DNA of 64,000 nt from Ipomoea triloba (GCF_003576645.1 NC_044919.1:36258006-36322005); one strand, 5' to 3'; shown: positions 11,836-24,559, numbered from the stretch's first letter. Made by a program: numbers and translations. Notes: generated by a model from the letters alone, not told the origin.

Positions 11836-12222
11836 GGATAAAATAGTAATTAAGCCATTTATGTCAAGACCTTGTGTTCTAGTGACATCAAGTTATACTC
11901 TTATATGGGAGGTTGTGTATTTGAACGATATTGACTCTTTGTTCTTTAGTAGATTGAGAAAGTAGTTATAAACAAATATTGCATTTCAGTAATAATACTC
12001 AAAAAGTAATTAAGCCATCTATTGGCTATACTTCCAATTTGAGTAGAATTGTTTTTAATAAGTTTTCTTTAAATTTATATGGTTGTAGTTAAAGGCAGCC
12101 CCAGCGGTGGAGCAACAAGTGCCAACGTTAAGAGTGATGGATGCAAAAGAAAGCGATTGGTGGAAGTTAATGTGGCTATGGGGCTGTTTCTCTATGTTTT
12201 TATTCTCATCTTCAATCTTTAA
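10042..12222 (+). CDS. GPI-anchored non-specific lipid transfer protein (LTPG, YLS3-like)
   Basis: Three exons: 10042-10372, 10625-10723 and 12089-12222, all with GT-AG introns, giving 187 residues. The start is the ATG at 10042 (MDPKILACLFLL), which begins a signal peptide of about 24 residues; upstream in-frame sequence lacks another ATG. The mature part holds the complete eight-cysteine motif in the order C, C, CC, CXC, C, C (DEC, GPC, DCC, KCLC, DRC, SEC), which forms four disulfides around a lipid tunnel in this family. A Ser/Thr/Pro/Ala-rich spacer follows, then a hydrophobic C-terminal tail (AMGLFLYVFILIFNL) expected to be replaced by a GPI anchor. The protein should act at the outer plasma membrane and cell wall, in export or holding of cuticular or other lipids. 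Intron 2 is 1365 bp and contains a SINE, a CCTAGG repeat and an (AAT)n tract. The family is clear; the exact paralogue is inferred. Confidence 0.93.
11405..11531 (-). mobile_element. tRNA-derived SINE
   Basis: Read on the minus strand it begins near a box-A-like segment (CCTTGTAGTCCAGTGGCAT), has a box-B-like segment (GTGGGTTCGAG) and ends in poly-A (poly-T on the plus strand, 11401-11412). Imperfect target duplications agaaataatttt (11393-11404) and agaaacaaattt (11532-11543) flank it. It lies in intron 2 of the lipid transfer protein gene. Confidence 0.78.
11576..11757. repeat. GC-rich palindromic CCTAGG repeat, copy 1
   Basis: This block is much richer in GC than its surroundings and is full of short palindromes around gcctaggc, gcgctaggcgg and gagttaactcgg. 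It ends with gatttttgcaat, as do the copies at 39151-39360 and 43309-43759 in either orientation. It is non-coding and looks like a small inverted-repeat transposon. Confidence 0.6.
11785..11834. repeat. (AAT)n microsatellite
   Basis: About sixteen uninterrupted AAT units in intron 2 of the lipid transfer protein gene. Confidence 0.95.
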
Positions 12223-12787
12223 TTTCAATATGAAATATAATGTTTAGTATATCTGTATTTCTTATATATTTTGAACCTTATTATTTTCTTTTTCGTGATG
12301 GTTTACCCCCATATCGATATCATCTCAGCTGCTTAATTATTATCTCTTTTTTACTATGTTATTTACGTATTAATTAGTAGTAGTTAATTGTAAAAACACA
12401 ATCTTAATATATTAGTTGATGTATTAGTAAACCAGGAAATAGGAATTATATATTATATATGTATGGTTGCATTAAGCCAGCCATTAAGTAAGTTTCTTTA
12501 GTCAACTTAAATTAAGTTTCGTTATGTTAGTGTAGTAATTCACCGACATGATAGAGCTGCGTTCTTGTTGATTGTTGTTAGTACAGTGGAGTATTATTTT
12601 GGAGGGGAGTAGGGGTCGAGGCTCAAGTTGTTGAGAATTGAAGTGAGGGAGAAGAGAAGTTTTTCAACTTTTTCTTTAATGTCAAAAGTTTGAAAATTGT
12701 GTTTATTTTTTATTTGAATTCATTTTCCTTTTTTTTTTTTTTTTTAAAAAAATTAAAAATTTCTCTAATTAATGTAGTACACATGAC
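12223..12787. other. 3' flank of the lipid transfer protein gene
   Basis: Non-coding AT-rich DNA. Possible polyadenylation words (aatata, aataat) follow the stop within 20-30 bases. A long poly-T tract is at 12730-12745. Confidence 0.4.
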
Positions 12788-13148
12788 GGCAAAATATTGT
12801 GTGGACCGTGGTTCACAGAGTTGTGGGGGCCATGGTACAAAACGACATCATTTTGATGTTAAAAATTTGTTTCACGTGCGCGTTAGAATAATGAATTCTG
12901 GAGTTAAATAATTTATTTTATAAGTTAAAATAATTTATTTTATGTGTTAAAATAATATATTTTATATGTGTTATAATAATACCATTTTTGTATAAGATAA
13001 TGTATTTTATTAGTTATAATAATATATTTAATGAGTTAGAATAATGCATTTTATGTGTTAGAGTAATGTGCTTTATGAATTAGAATAATATATTTTATGT
13101 ATTGTTGGATCATGGTCCATACAATAGTCCACGCAATAATTATTGACG
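12788..13148. mobile_element. MITE with CCATGGTCC-type ends, copy A
   Basis: The left end (aatattgtgtggaccgtggttc) and right end (atcatggtccatacaatag) are imperfect inverted repeats containing a near-palindromic ccatggtcc. The interior is a degenerate tandem array of a unit of about 24 bases (like aataatgcattttatgtgtt). Copies B (15178-15735) and C (47015-47255) share the ends but not the interior. Confidence 0.55.
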
Positions 13149-13830
13149 CATCACACACCCTAGCCATCTTATGTAAGTGACAGGTAGCTACCTCTATGTG
13201 AAAGAAGGCATTCTCATCTTTTTAAATTGTTATATGATCTGAAATATTAAATTAGACTGATTAATTACTTTATAACTCGAAATTCACTTGATCTATTGAA
13301 TTAATGAATCTCAATAGGCTGAGGGTCTAGTGTATACCACTATAACCCCCAACAATGGATTTAATTTTCAATGTAGAAAAATAAGATTCCATTGGCTTAA
13401 TCTCATAATTTCGAACCATGAATTTTTTTTAATTGGTTGACAAATCTTGTCAAATGAGGTAAGTCCAAAATTCAATTGTTATACTACTATACGTTATAGC
13501 TTATATTGCAAGGTGAACCACTGACATATATATTTATTTTTAGTATATTGAAAGTTTATTTTTAGTGTACTCTCTAAAAAGTAATTATTATTATATTAAA
13601 AATGAGCATTACACTCAGTACATTAAAAATAAATAAATAAATAAATATTTATCAACAATCCACCCTACAAATATGAACTATTTGTCTACGGTATAATTTG
13701 CTTCCAAAATTGCCAAATTGGATTCGCCTAGAAAGAAAGTTGGGCCAACAAAATTTATAAACGCATATATAATGCAGCTTGATCATATCAGACGGTTTTT
13801 TTTCTTTTTTTTTTCTTTTAATTATTTAAA
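13149..13830. other. Intergenic AT-rich spacer
   Basis: No coding frame or bounded repeat is visible. It ends with the left target duplication (ttatttaaa, 13822-13830) of the next element. Confidence 0.45.
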
Positions 13831-14593
13831 GGGAAAATTGCACTTTTCCCCCTATGTTATGTGCTTATAGCATTTTTTTCCCCTTGTGTTATTAAAGTGA
13901 CAGTTTTTCCCCCTCAGTTATTTTAAAAGTGGTAGTTTTCTCCCCTGTAATGTTAAATTGACATTTTTGCCCTTAAAAATAACTATTTCACTTATTTTTA
14001 TTCTCCAACCAATTATTACTATAATATGTATAGAAGATCACGGTTCGATACGAACCTAATCGAACACTGTAGCAATTGAACTTAAATAGTATAGACGGTT
14101 ACGGTTACGATTCAAAATCAAAAAAATAAAATAAAATAATTATTAAATTTTTACTATTTTTAAATAAGAAATAAAATTATAAAAATAAATAAATAAGTTT
14201 TGATTGGCGGTTCAAAATCGAAATTGGAACCGAACCGTACCGATTTATCAAAATAAGTGTTTGATCATTTTCACTATATAGGACTGTGGTTAAGTTTCGA
14301 TTCACGGTTCAACAATTATTTAATTTTATTTTAATTTTTCGGTTCTGAATCGTAACCAGAACCATCCATACTATTTCGGTATGATTGCTACAGTGTTTGG
14401 TTAGGTTCGAACCAAATCGTGATCATCCATACATATAACTAATAATTTGTTGGAGAAGAAGAATAAATGAAATATTTATTTTTAAGGGTAATAATGTCAA
14501 TTTAACATTTCAGGGGGAAAAACTGCCACTTTAATAACACAAGGGGGAAAAGTGCTATATGCACATAACATGGGGAAAAAGTGCCATTTTCCC
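13831..14593. mobile_element. Mutator-like foldback element, copy 1
   Basis: A 763-bp element whose two halves are inverted repeats: gggaaaattgcacttttcc at the left matches the complement of gtgccattttccc at the right, and inner words (gatcacggttcg, acactgtagcaat) are mirrored as well. A perfect 9-bp target duplication, ttatttaaa, flanks it (13822-13830 and 14594-14602), the usual size for Mutator elements. It is non-coding. A sister copy is at 33229-33983. Confidence 0.85.
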
Positions 14594-14602
14594 TTATTTA
14601 AA

Positions 14603-15177
14603 ATATTAGAATAAATTTTTAAAAATTAAAATTGTAAACGATAACCACGTACCACATCAACAATCTCATATTATATATTCATATTGTTCATTATACCTTG
14701 CCTGCCCAACCAGCCAACCTAATAATGCCAAATAAACTTTTAAAAAATAAAATCCTTCTAATAATAATGCAAATATATATGAGCCTACAACTGATTAGGT
14801 CCAATAATGCTACTGCTTGTCATGGCCGTGTGATGATTTGATGGTCAGATCCTGTTAACGCAGTTAATTAAATAAACAAATTTAGTTTGAATTAGGACAA
14901 AGAAATTGCTAAAGTTTCCCTAAATTTAATTTACTATTCACAACAAAGGTGTATGTGATAAGTTTTAATAAGTTTGTTTTTTGTTTTTTTTTTTTTTTTT
15001 TTTTTTAATGTTAACATATTATAGATTGTTATATCAAAGAGTGATTTTATTGCCAAATACTATGTAGTGAAATGATATCTGAAAAAGTATATAATAGATA
15101 CTATCTTATAAAGAATTATAAGTATTTAAAAAAAATAGAGATTTTATTGTGAGTAATAGATATAGGGGCATATACCA
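14603..15177. other. Intergenic AT-rich spacer
   Basis: No gene seen. Contains a poly-T run at about 14984-15006. Confidence 0.45.
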
Positions 15178-15735
15178 TGGCAAATTTTATTGTGGGCCAC
15201 GGTACATGCAGCAGTGTGGTCCATGAAGTAAATATATCATTCTAATTGCATTTTGGTTTCATTTGACAATATTGCTCTGTTTTGATAGCATAGTAATACC
15301 AAAGTATCATTTTAATTCTACTGCAATTTCATTTGACAATATACATTATTGCATGAGCTCTATTTTGTAGTTTCATTTTTTACACACACGAGTTTAATTA
15401 TAGTAATATTAAAGTATTATTTTAATTACGCTCTAGGTTCCTTTGACAATATATGTTATTGTATGACTAGTCTGGATTTTAGTTTCATTTCTCACACGCA
15501 CTAGTTTCATTATAACAACACTAACCTATCATTTTAATTATACTACAATTTCATTTAATAATATACGTTGTTGAATGAGCTCTATTTTTTAGTTTCATTT
15601 CTATATATATTAGTTTCATTATAGCAATACTAAAGTATTATTTTAATCCTGTTACAGTTTGATTTGACGATCATGGTCCATATATTTAACGATCATGATT
15701 CATATAGTATTATCTGGACCATGGTCCATTGTATA
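15178..15735. mobile_element. MITE with CCATGGTCC-type ends, copy B, with internal satellite
   Basis: Left end ttattgtgggccacggtac and right end ggaccatggtccattgtat are diverged inverted repeats. The interior holds about three imperfect tandem copies of a unit of roughly 120 bases (recurring words agtttcattt, catttgacaatat, agtattattttaat). Non-coding. Confidence 0.5.
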
Positions 15736-18710
15736 AGAATCGATATACCATATTCCGTACAATTTGTATTTGGATTGAAATGGGAGAATTTTGAGGATGA
15801 AGACAATGCATGCAATTTGTGTTGCGAATGTGACCCTACTCATTGGGTTCATATTACTGAACGGTGCATGTTTGTCTGAGGCCCAAACAAACTACAATTA
15901 CACCCAATACAATTAATCGTTTAAAAAGTATTAGGAAAATGCTCTTTTTCCTTCATGTATTTCCATCTTTATACTATGGATGAAGGTTTATAGTGTATTG
16001 TAGATTCTTATGCATGTGTATGTGTTTTACATTATGAGTGTTTGTGTTTTACATTATGAAATTTTGTATTTAAGAGTATGAATTTTATATCTGAAACAAG
16101 TTAGTAATTTTGTCTTATTTTATGAATTTGTGTCTTGTGTTGTGAAATTTTGTGCCTATAAACACAAATTATATAACTAAATCAGATTTAAAAAATAAAT
16201 AAATACTCTGTATATAATATGTGTTGTGTCTTGTGTTGTGATTTTTTGTGTCCTGTGTTATAAAATTTTGTACTTTACAAGTATAAATTATGTACCTCAT
16301 TGTTTCGATCTAGGGTTCATAATGTTATGTTTACCCTTGTCCATGATATACATTGCCCCTGTATTTCCCCTCCAAACATTTACCTCCTAGTTCGCAGTTC
16401 TCGTGTACCATTTATGCTTTCTTTGAATGTGCCTAAGTTGAATCTTTCTTGATATTATGTGTGTAGCTCCATTATTTACTGTTATATTCTCTGGACATGT
16501 GCCTACTTTATCTGTTTTTGAACCTGTTTTGCTTAATTTGCTTGTACCTTTTCTAGAGTTAACCTTTCCAGTTTATAATCTTTGTGTTCCTATGAATTGA
16601 TGTCTGAATCTGAAATTGCTAAATATGTCATATATATTTGTTTCTTTGTGTTATGCGTTTGGTTCGGTTATGACCGTGTTTGTCTTTGTGTGTGTGCTTT
16701 CTGTGCTAATTGTTGTGAATCTGTGCCTAAATCTGCTTTATCTTAATGTGCTTACTATTTTATTTGCTAATTTTCTTGCTTTGTTTGGCCAAAATTGACA
16801 ATTCATGAATTTGTGTTTATAAGTGCTTATGTGTTATTTGTTGAGTTGTTCTCAAGCTGCATGTGCCTTGTTCTGTGTTTCTCTTTTCTATTACACTTGT
16901 GCAGGTTCATGTGGCAAAAGGTTTCAGAAAAAGCAAAGAGAATGATTATGGAGTGGACGACTCTATTACAGCTTCAAAGCAAAAGGAATCTTGCTCTAAG
17001 ATATGATGGTATTGATATGAAACAATCACGATGTACAAATTGAGGGGGAGCATGATTATCTGATTATCATATTATCTGGTTATCATATTATTTGGATTAT
17101 CATATTATTGGGTTTATCGTCCGAATTATCATATTATTTGGATTATTATCTTATCTGGATTATCTTACTGATTGATGGATTCTTTTGTTGATAAAGGGGA
17201 TTGATTAATTTAGTATATCCAAAAAAAATTAATTTAGTATATCCAAGTGGTGAATATAGAGATGATTATTGATGCATGGATAAGATATGGATTGATGGAT
17301 ATTTTGGTGAATTGATTGTGGATACTGGTTTCATTATGGATAGATGTTGGAAATGCTGCATCTCTTGAAGATCCTGCCCTTAATTCAGGTTACTTGGGCA
17401 CTTTGTTAGTTTACTAGTTGTTCACCTTTGTCAATTTTTTTGGCAAAAAGGGGAAGACATATTTTGAGGGGGAGCTTCGCATTTTGGTGGTAACTCTGAT
17501 GAATTTGATTATTTTACTTGGTTATTTCTATTGAATTCTGGTGATTTTTTGAATATTATTCTGGATATTATCTTGGTTATTCGTATGATCTAGTTGGTAT
17601 TTTTATAATATATTTGGATGGTTATGGTTTTCTATTTATTATGGTTTATCTACTGAATGCTCGGATTATCTATGGCTTTCTCTAAATGATTGGTGTTCAA
17701 ATTAGTTGGACTATCTATTGAGTTGTTGGATTATCCTCTAATGGATGGAGTACGGTCCAGCTTTTGGTAATTTCTTAAATTTTCTAACCTATAGATTTTG
17801 TGTGTTAAGCAATTATGCTAAGGGCTATTTATTAATGAAATTATTTAATACAATTATTTTTGCCCAAAGTATATATGCTTTTAGTTTTGCCAAATAAATT
17901 GTCAAAAAAGAAATTGTAAGTGTACAAAATGATACACGTTTTACCTTATTATAATTGGTTAATTTATTTGATAAAGGTTAGAACTTAAGTAGGTGTAATT
18001 TTGGACCGTACCCCTATTTGGATTTATCTTAGCATTTTATCTCAGAATACTTTGGCTAAGATCATAGTCAGATAGATCATGGTCAGCGTATTTCTCTAAC
18101 ACTTTTCAGTTGTGCAAAACTGATTTTCAGCCTGATTTAAATTGAGTGGCTATTATGGAAAGTTAGTTTCATTATAACTAGTATAAAAAGGATAGATTTT
18201 TCTCATTAGTCATTATGCTTCACGACAGTCTCATGGCGAGGATAAGTTCATCTATATTTCTCGCCCATGTTTACGACAGTCGTGACCCTCGTGCGCTGTT
18301 TATGGAATATATATAGCTTCATTATTCATATTCTCCATTTTATCTTTTTTATTATTATTTTTCTTTCTTCCCATCCAGTTTATTATTATTATTTTAATAC
18401 ATAGTATAGTGTCTTCTCAACTCAAAATTTTATCAAAATTATTATGTGAATTTCCTCCAATACTTTTTGCTCTATTCAGGGATATTAATTATAACCTAAA
18501 ACCGACGAGCTAGTTCAATTAAATCAAAAATTAGTATTAAGATGGTAAGTTTAAAATATTAATTATAAATTGTCAACATTTTTATTGATTCTGCTCGACA
18601 GACTCAATAGCTTAAGATTTTAATATCATAATAACTAAAACATTTTAGCACAATTAAAAACCAGTCCAATCGTTAATAACAAATTGGATGAAACTTATTT
18701 GGTAAGATTA
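15736..18710. other. Old retroelement relic, no intact gene
   Basis: TG-rich tracts with short frames but no domain. Two words of the kind found at polypurine tracts of copia elements, gagggggagc, occur at about 17042 and 17465, and ggcaaaaaggggaagacat at about 17440 resembles the pre-LTR region of Sirevirus-type elements. I interpret 16350-18300 as decayed LTR-retrotransposon sequence on the plus strand, but I cannot define LTR ends. Confidence 0.35.
17048..17167. repeat. Degenerate short tandem repeat (TTATCATATTATTTGGA)
   Basis: About six imperfect repeats of a unit of 15-20 bases rich in ttatc and atattattt, directly after the gagggggagc word. Confidence 0.7.
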
Positions 18711-19000
18711 AGGCCCTGTTTGATAAATGGCTGTTGGCTGATTGGGTTGGCTGTTTGGGTTAGAAGGTATGATTTGGTGATAATATTAGCTGATTGTAGA
18801 AAATTGTTTGATAAATTGGCTGTTTGCTGATAGCTATTTGGTATAATTTCTTTTCTCAAAAAGCTAATTGAAAAGGCTACTTTGAGTAGCCTTTTGAATT
18901 TTAGCATTTTGGAGTTACAAAAAGCTTATTAACCAAACAACTAATAGTGATCAAAAAGTCAAAATTGGCTGATAGGCTGATTATTTACCAAACAGGGCCT
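18711..19000. mobile_element. MITE, GGCCCTGTTTGGTAAAT family, second copy
   Basis: A 290-bp element with ends aggccctgtttgataaat and atttaccaaacagggcct. Its sequence matches the copy at 3365-3654 read in the opposite direction (for example cagcctatcagc near one end). No clear target duplication is left. Confidence 0.75.
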
Positions 19001-19079
19001 AAATAGAAAAATAAGTTAAATTAACAATATATTGATAACTAATTGGATGGAATTAGCAATATGATTGGACAAAAAATAT

Positions 19080-19520
19080 AGAATTGTTTGGTTGGATAGA
19101 TAAATGAACAAGTTTTTTTTTTTTTTTTGAACAATTAGTATATGTTCGCTACTAAGGCTCAAATCCATGACCTCCCGAAATCATTTTGTACCGCTTGACC
19201 ACAAGGTCATTGGCACATGGACTCATGAACAAGTTTTTCTAAAAAATGAGAAAAATGAAAATTTTCAACATTTGATTCATGAAAAAATGTTTTTTTAGAA
19301 AAGTTTTTTTGGCAAATATGATAAAAAAAGAAAAGTTTTATTTGCTCAACATTGATATTTTGTTTTACAGGGACATTGGAACAATTTATTACTTTATAAG
19401 AAATATATTTTCAGTAATTTGTTTTCCACTAACCAATTCAAACAATGGATTCAATCTTCATGCTATTTTTTTCCTATGAAATTTCAATTCTATACCTCCA
19501 AATATTTTTCTCGAACCAAA
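19080..19520. mobile_element. MITE of the TGTTTGGTTGG family, interrupted by a SINE
   Basis: The left end gaattgtttggttggatag and right end ctcgaaccaaatttgtc are diverged versions of the ends of the element at 8571-9010. A SINE with its own target duplication splits the copy. Non-coding. Confidence 0.5.
19113..19224 (-). mobile_element. tRNA-derived SINE
   Basis: On the minus strand it starts with a tRNA-like segment (CTTGTGGTCAAGCGG), continues to a weak B box (GGATTTGAGCC) and ends in poly-A (plus-strand poly-T at 19113-19128). A 14-bp target duplication, atgaacaagttttt, stands at 19104-19117 and 19225-19238. It is nested in a MITE. Confidence 0.82.
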
Positions 19521-19720
19521 TTTGTCTACCGAGTTCAAATAATATGTTAGCAGTATCTTCTTTTTTTTTTTTTTTTTTTTTAATCAGAGGTGTCTTGGAT
19601 AGACCCTAACTGTAGGAGACACACTTTTAACCTCATATCATACTCAGGCTAATTTCCGTTCGCACTTAGGCTAGCCTAATTAAGGAACAAATAATGCAAA
19701 AAGTATTTTAATTATCTTAT

Positions 19721-20139
19721 TGTTATGTAACTTAAGGAATTGTAAGCAACAACATACATGATTTTAATAACATAGGGAGAACAACAAGAAGAAATATTGC
19801 AGGAGAATGGAGGAAGGGAGGAACTTTCATTAAGCTCATCAAAGGATTACATGTTCTTCTCTAGGAAGAACTAGAGAATTGAAGTACATATTAGAATGAA
19901 ATATATGAGCATATATATAGGAAGTAAGCTTGACCCTTCGATACTCCAAAGGACACTTGAACCTTTATATATGTCCAAGTAAGCTTGACCCTTCGATACT
20001 CCAAAGGACAACGTTAACCCTTCAATACTCCAAAGGACAACGTTAACCCTTCAATACTCCAAAGGACACTTGAGTCTTCATATGTCCAGAAATACAATAA
20101 TTGAGATAATGGCCACACATTATTATTATATTCATAACA
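19721..20139 (-). repeat. 3' LTR of the copia element at 19.7-26.4 kb
   Basis: A 419-bp LTR with TG...CA ends (TGTTATG / CATAACA). It contains one extra 29-bp tandem unit (caacgttaacccttcaatac...) compared with the 390-bp partner LTR. The repeated short phrase cttcgatactccaaaggaca is itself a small internal array. Confidence 0.93.
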
Positions 20140-20154
20140 CTCCCCCTTGGCCAT
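20140..20154 (-). promoter_or_regulatory. Polypurine tract
   Basis: On the minus strand the purine-rich AAGGGGGAG lies directly before the TG of the 3' LTR, as expected for the primer of plus-strand DNA synthesis. This fixes the element's orientation. Confidence 0.8.
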
Positions 20155-20175
20155 TATCTTATCATATCCATGCCT

Positions 20176-23100
20176 CGTTAAAAACCTTGCTAGAAAAACC
20201 CTGTGGGAAAAACCTAGCCAAGGGAAAAAGAGTACATGATACATCTAATTATGTGTTGCATTGGTTGCCTCATTAAAAACCTTACGCTAAGAAAACCCAG
20301 TGGGAAAAAACTTTAGCTTAAGGGAAAAAGAGTACAACCATAACCCCAACATAAAGTTCAGGGCATAATATTCATGATTCATTATGCTCCCCCTGAAGAC
20401 AACATTCTTCAAATCCCTTATATTAAACTTTCAAAAAGTATAGGGATTTGGTGAACAATCATGTTCAACATTTCAATGGGGTAAATATATTACATAATAA
20501 TTGCGTGACTCTTTTAGAGCTCACATGGGTATAATACCGACATCACAATGTCTAGTAAAATTTTTCATAATATACCCATTCATTGGTGCAACACGATCTT
20601 TATTGTCTCCTTATAAGACAATGGGGGTAAATTACAACCAATTTTGGTACTTGACATCTCGGGAATTCAATAATAATAACCAGTACCAAGTAGCCCATTT
20701 CATAATGGCTTGTCTAAATGGCCCATCAAAATTATTTATTGGCTAATTGCTGTTTAGAATTCCATTAAGGAAATACTCGATCATTAAATCGAGATACTTA
20801 GCTTTTCCAAGCTTTTCATTTCAAAATTCCCGTCTTTAGACATGAGCTAACATCATTAAGCTCTTTGTATATTTCATTGATGTTTATACCATCAATATTG
20901 ACTGAGATGTTCATTAGTAACTCTTTATTGAACACACAATGGTACATATTATTCCTTATTCACGAGGATAATAACTCCATTCGCAACTTTTTAAAGAGTA
21001 CATAATGACACATAATATATTCATATTCCCTTCTTCAGAAGGGAAAATACTCAGTCTGTTTCAGGTCATATATAGACCTTAAAATCCATCATGGATTTCT
21101 AATTATACTGTCCAATGACCCATCTTTATACGGTCATGACATTCATCATATATAATCCAATGACCCATCTTATGCGGTCATGATATTCATTAACTGCATA
21201 TTATTAACTGCCAATGATATTAATAAGCGAAACTTATTGCCATCCATTTATACTAGATATCGGAGAGTATATTAATTATGGGTATCTGTGTAAACCCATG
21301 AGCTCCAAGCCTCGCTTTTTATCACATCATTATTCTCTTTCGTACCAACACCCATTCAATGGTGTGTATACATAATTTAGATAATAGCGAGCTGAGCTTT
21401 TTGCCTTCCTTAATTGCCCCTTTTATTTATCAAATGATTAGGCCAATTCTTGTGCCTAACTCTGGATCCAGATAGAGCAATTTATACAGACAATTGAGTT
21501 GTCGACAACATTTTCATAATTTTCTCTCATATCTATAATTGTTCATGGCAATTTCAAAATCAACTAGATGATAAACATTTCCCATCAATATTCAAATCTG
21601 GTCGTTTCGCATCCCAATATTAATTATTTGGTGCACCACTGGGTATTTCGTCCTTTGACGAATATCACTTTTAGACATCATTGATAGATATATCAATAGA
21701 TATATATTTGGCAGGAATTAATAATCTACTGAAAATTCAGTTCGGCCAATCTAGTATGTGGATTTTTGAAGATCTTTTCATTTCATGAAATTTTCTCGGC
21801 ATTCAAATTTTTAAAATAATTTGGGCACATATCTCCCCCTAATGCCGTGAAAATGATCTTCATGCAGTCAGCGTATCAAATAATCTACATATTATGAGCT
21901 CTAGGAAATTATACAATACATGGATATTTATAATCAACATGTATACATAGCTTTATTTAATAGCTCGTAGAGATACGCAATGATGTGNCGTTAAAAACCT
22001 TGCTAGAAAAACCCTGTGGGAAAAACCTAGCCAAGGGAAAAAGAGTACATGATACATCTAATTATGTGTTGCATTGGTTGCCTCATTAAAAACCTTACGC
22101 TAAGAAAACCCAGTGGGAAAAAACTTTAGCTTAAGGGAAAAAGAGTACAACCATAACCCCAACATAAAGTTCAGGGCATAATATTCATGATTCATTATGC
22201 TCCCCCTGAAGACAACATTCTTCAAATCCCTTATATTAAACTTTCAAAAAGTATAGGGATTTGGTGAACAATCATGTTCAACATTTCAATGGGGTAAATA
22301 TATTACATAATAATTGCGTGACTCTTTTAGAGCTCACATGGGTATAATACCGACATCACAATGTCTAGTAAAATTTTTCATAATATACCCATTCATTGGT
22401 GCAACACGATCTTTATTGTCTCCTTATAAGACAATGGGGGTAAATTACAACCAATTTTGGTACTTGACATCTCGGGAATTCAATAATAATAACCAGTACC
22501 AAGTAGCCCATTTCATAATGGCTTGTCTAAATGGCCCATCAAAATTATTTATTGGCTAATTGCTGTTTAGAATTCCATTAAGGAAATACTCGATCATTAA
22601 ATCGAGATACTTAGCTTTTCCAAGCTTTTCATTTCAAAATTCCCGTCTTTAGACATGAGCTAACATCATTAAGCTCTTTGTATATTTCATTGATGTTTAT
22701 ACCATCAATATTGACTGAGATGTTCATTAGTAACTCTTTATTGAACACACAATGGTACATATTATTCCTTATTCACGAGGATAATAACTCCATTCGCAAC
22801 TTTTTAAAGAGTACATAATGACACATAATATATTCATATTCCCTTCTTCAGAAGGGAAAATACTCAGTCTGTTTCAGGTCATATATAGACCTTAAAATCC
22901 ATCATGGATTTCTAATTATACTGTCCAATGACCCATCTTTATACGGTCATGACATTCATCATATATAATCCAATGACCCATCTTATGCGGTCATGATATT
23001 CATTAACTGCATATTATTAACTGCCAATGATATTAATAAGCGAAACTTATTGCCATCCATTTATACTAGATATCGGAGAGTATATTAATTATGGGTATCT

Positions 23101-23818
23101 GTGTAAACCCATGAGCTCCAAGCCTCGCTTTTTATCACATCATTATTCTCTTTCGTACCAACACCCATTCAATGGTGTGTATACATAATTTAGATAATAG
23201 CGAGCTGAGCTTTTTGCCTTCCTTAATTGCCCCTTTTATTTATCAAATGATTAGGCCAATTCTTGTGCCTAACTCTGGATCCAGATAGAGCAATTTATAC
23301 AGACAATTGAGTTGTCGACAACATTTTCATAATTTTCTCTCATATCTATAATTGTTCATGGCAATTTCAAAATCAACTAGATGATAAACATTTCCCATCA
23401 ATATTCAAATCTGGTCGTTTCGCATCCCAATATTAATTATTTGGTGCACCACTGGGTATTTCGTCCTTTGACGAATATCACTTTTAGACATCATTGATAG
23501 ATATATCAATAGATATATATTTGGCAGGAATTAATAATCTACTGAAAATTCAGTTCGGCCAATCTAGTATGTGGATTTTTGAAGATCTTTTCATTTCATG
23601 AAATTTTCTCGGCATTCAAATTTTTAAAATAATTTGGGCACATATCTCCCCCTAATGCCGTGAAAATGATCTTCATGCAGTCAGCGTATCAAATAATCTA
23701 CATATTATGAGCTCTAGGAAATTATACAATACATGGATATTTATAATCAACATGTATACATAGCTTTATTTAATAGCTCGTAGTATAATCAACATGTATA
23801 CATAGCTTTATTTAATAG
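20176..23818. repeat. 1.8-kb direct duplication joined by N (probable assembly overlap)
   Basis: 20176-21987 and the sequence starting at 21989 are the same over about 1.8 kb with no difference that I could find (offset 1813 bases); the join is the single N at 21988. Near its end the second copy has one additional tandem copy of a unit of about 43 bases (tataatcaacatgtatacat...), and a further tandem doubling of about 42 bases (taataaagtagactgcatat...) follows at 23845-23928. The pattern fits two contig ends that overlap but were not merged. Confidence 0.88.
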
Positions 23819-24559
23819 CTCGTAGAGATACGCAATGATGTGATAATAAAGTAGACTGCATATTAATAAAACACAGATAGATTTGTAATAAAGTAGACTG
23901 CATATTAATAAAACACAGATAGATTTGCGAAATATTTACCACGTACTAGATGTAAAGGAGAGTATTCATTGTATGCAGTATGTCAGATTTTAAAAACAGT
24001 AGTAGATCGAATTTAATCTCACCAATATTTAATTTCTATTTAAGCATGCTTCATATGGGAGACTACTGTTTGACATATATACGATGTCCAATAATATTAG
24101 TTCAAATCTGACATTTCAATATTTAGCCCAAAGTGACCCAATTGCTCATGTCATAATTTAAAATAATTTTGGTCTTTAAATCGCAACATACTATATATTT
24201 CAACGTATATGCAATCATATAATGTATATGATCAAATAGATAAAGCATATACATAATTTAAGAGCAATAATTTGGCAAACCAAAGTGGAATTAGGAGTAA
24301 GGCATATATGATTCCACATTATTTCATAAAATGCCAAAATAGTTTTAATCAAAATTAAAGCAATTAAAGTGAAAGCCACTTCACTTTTATAATAGGATAT
24401 CCATTTTCTCAATTTATGAGAAATCATCATCATCACCACATATTCAGGATCATATAATCAGCAATGCCAAATCTTAAAATCATTCAAATCGATAAACTTT
24501 TAATTTACAATAAGATTGGCTTCAACATCGCTCATTTTTGTACAATATAAAATGAGGAA

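Noticed and set aside
16616..17043. Hydrophobic open frames resembling membrane proteins
   Set aside because: They come from TG- and T-rich sequence of an old retroelement region; hydrophobicity follows from composition.
20501..22559. Two identical 81-codon frames (20501 and 22314)
   Set aside because: They are antisense to the retrotransposon and identical because they lie in the duplicated 1.8-kb segment.
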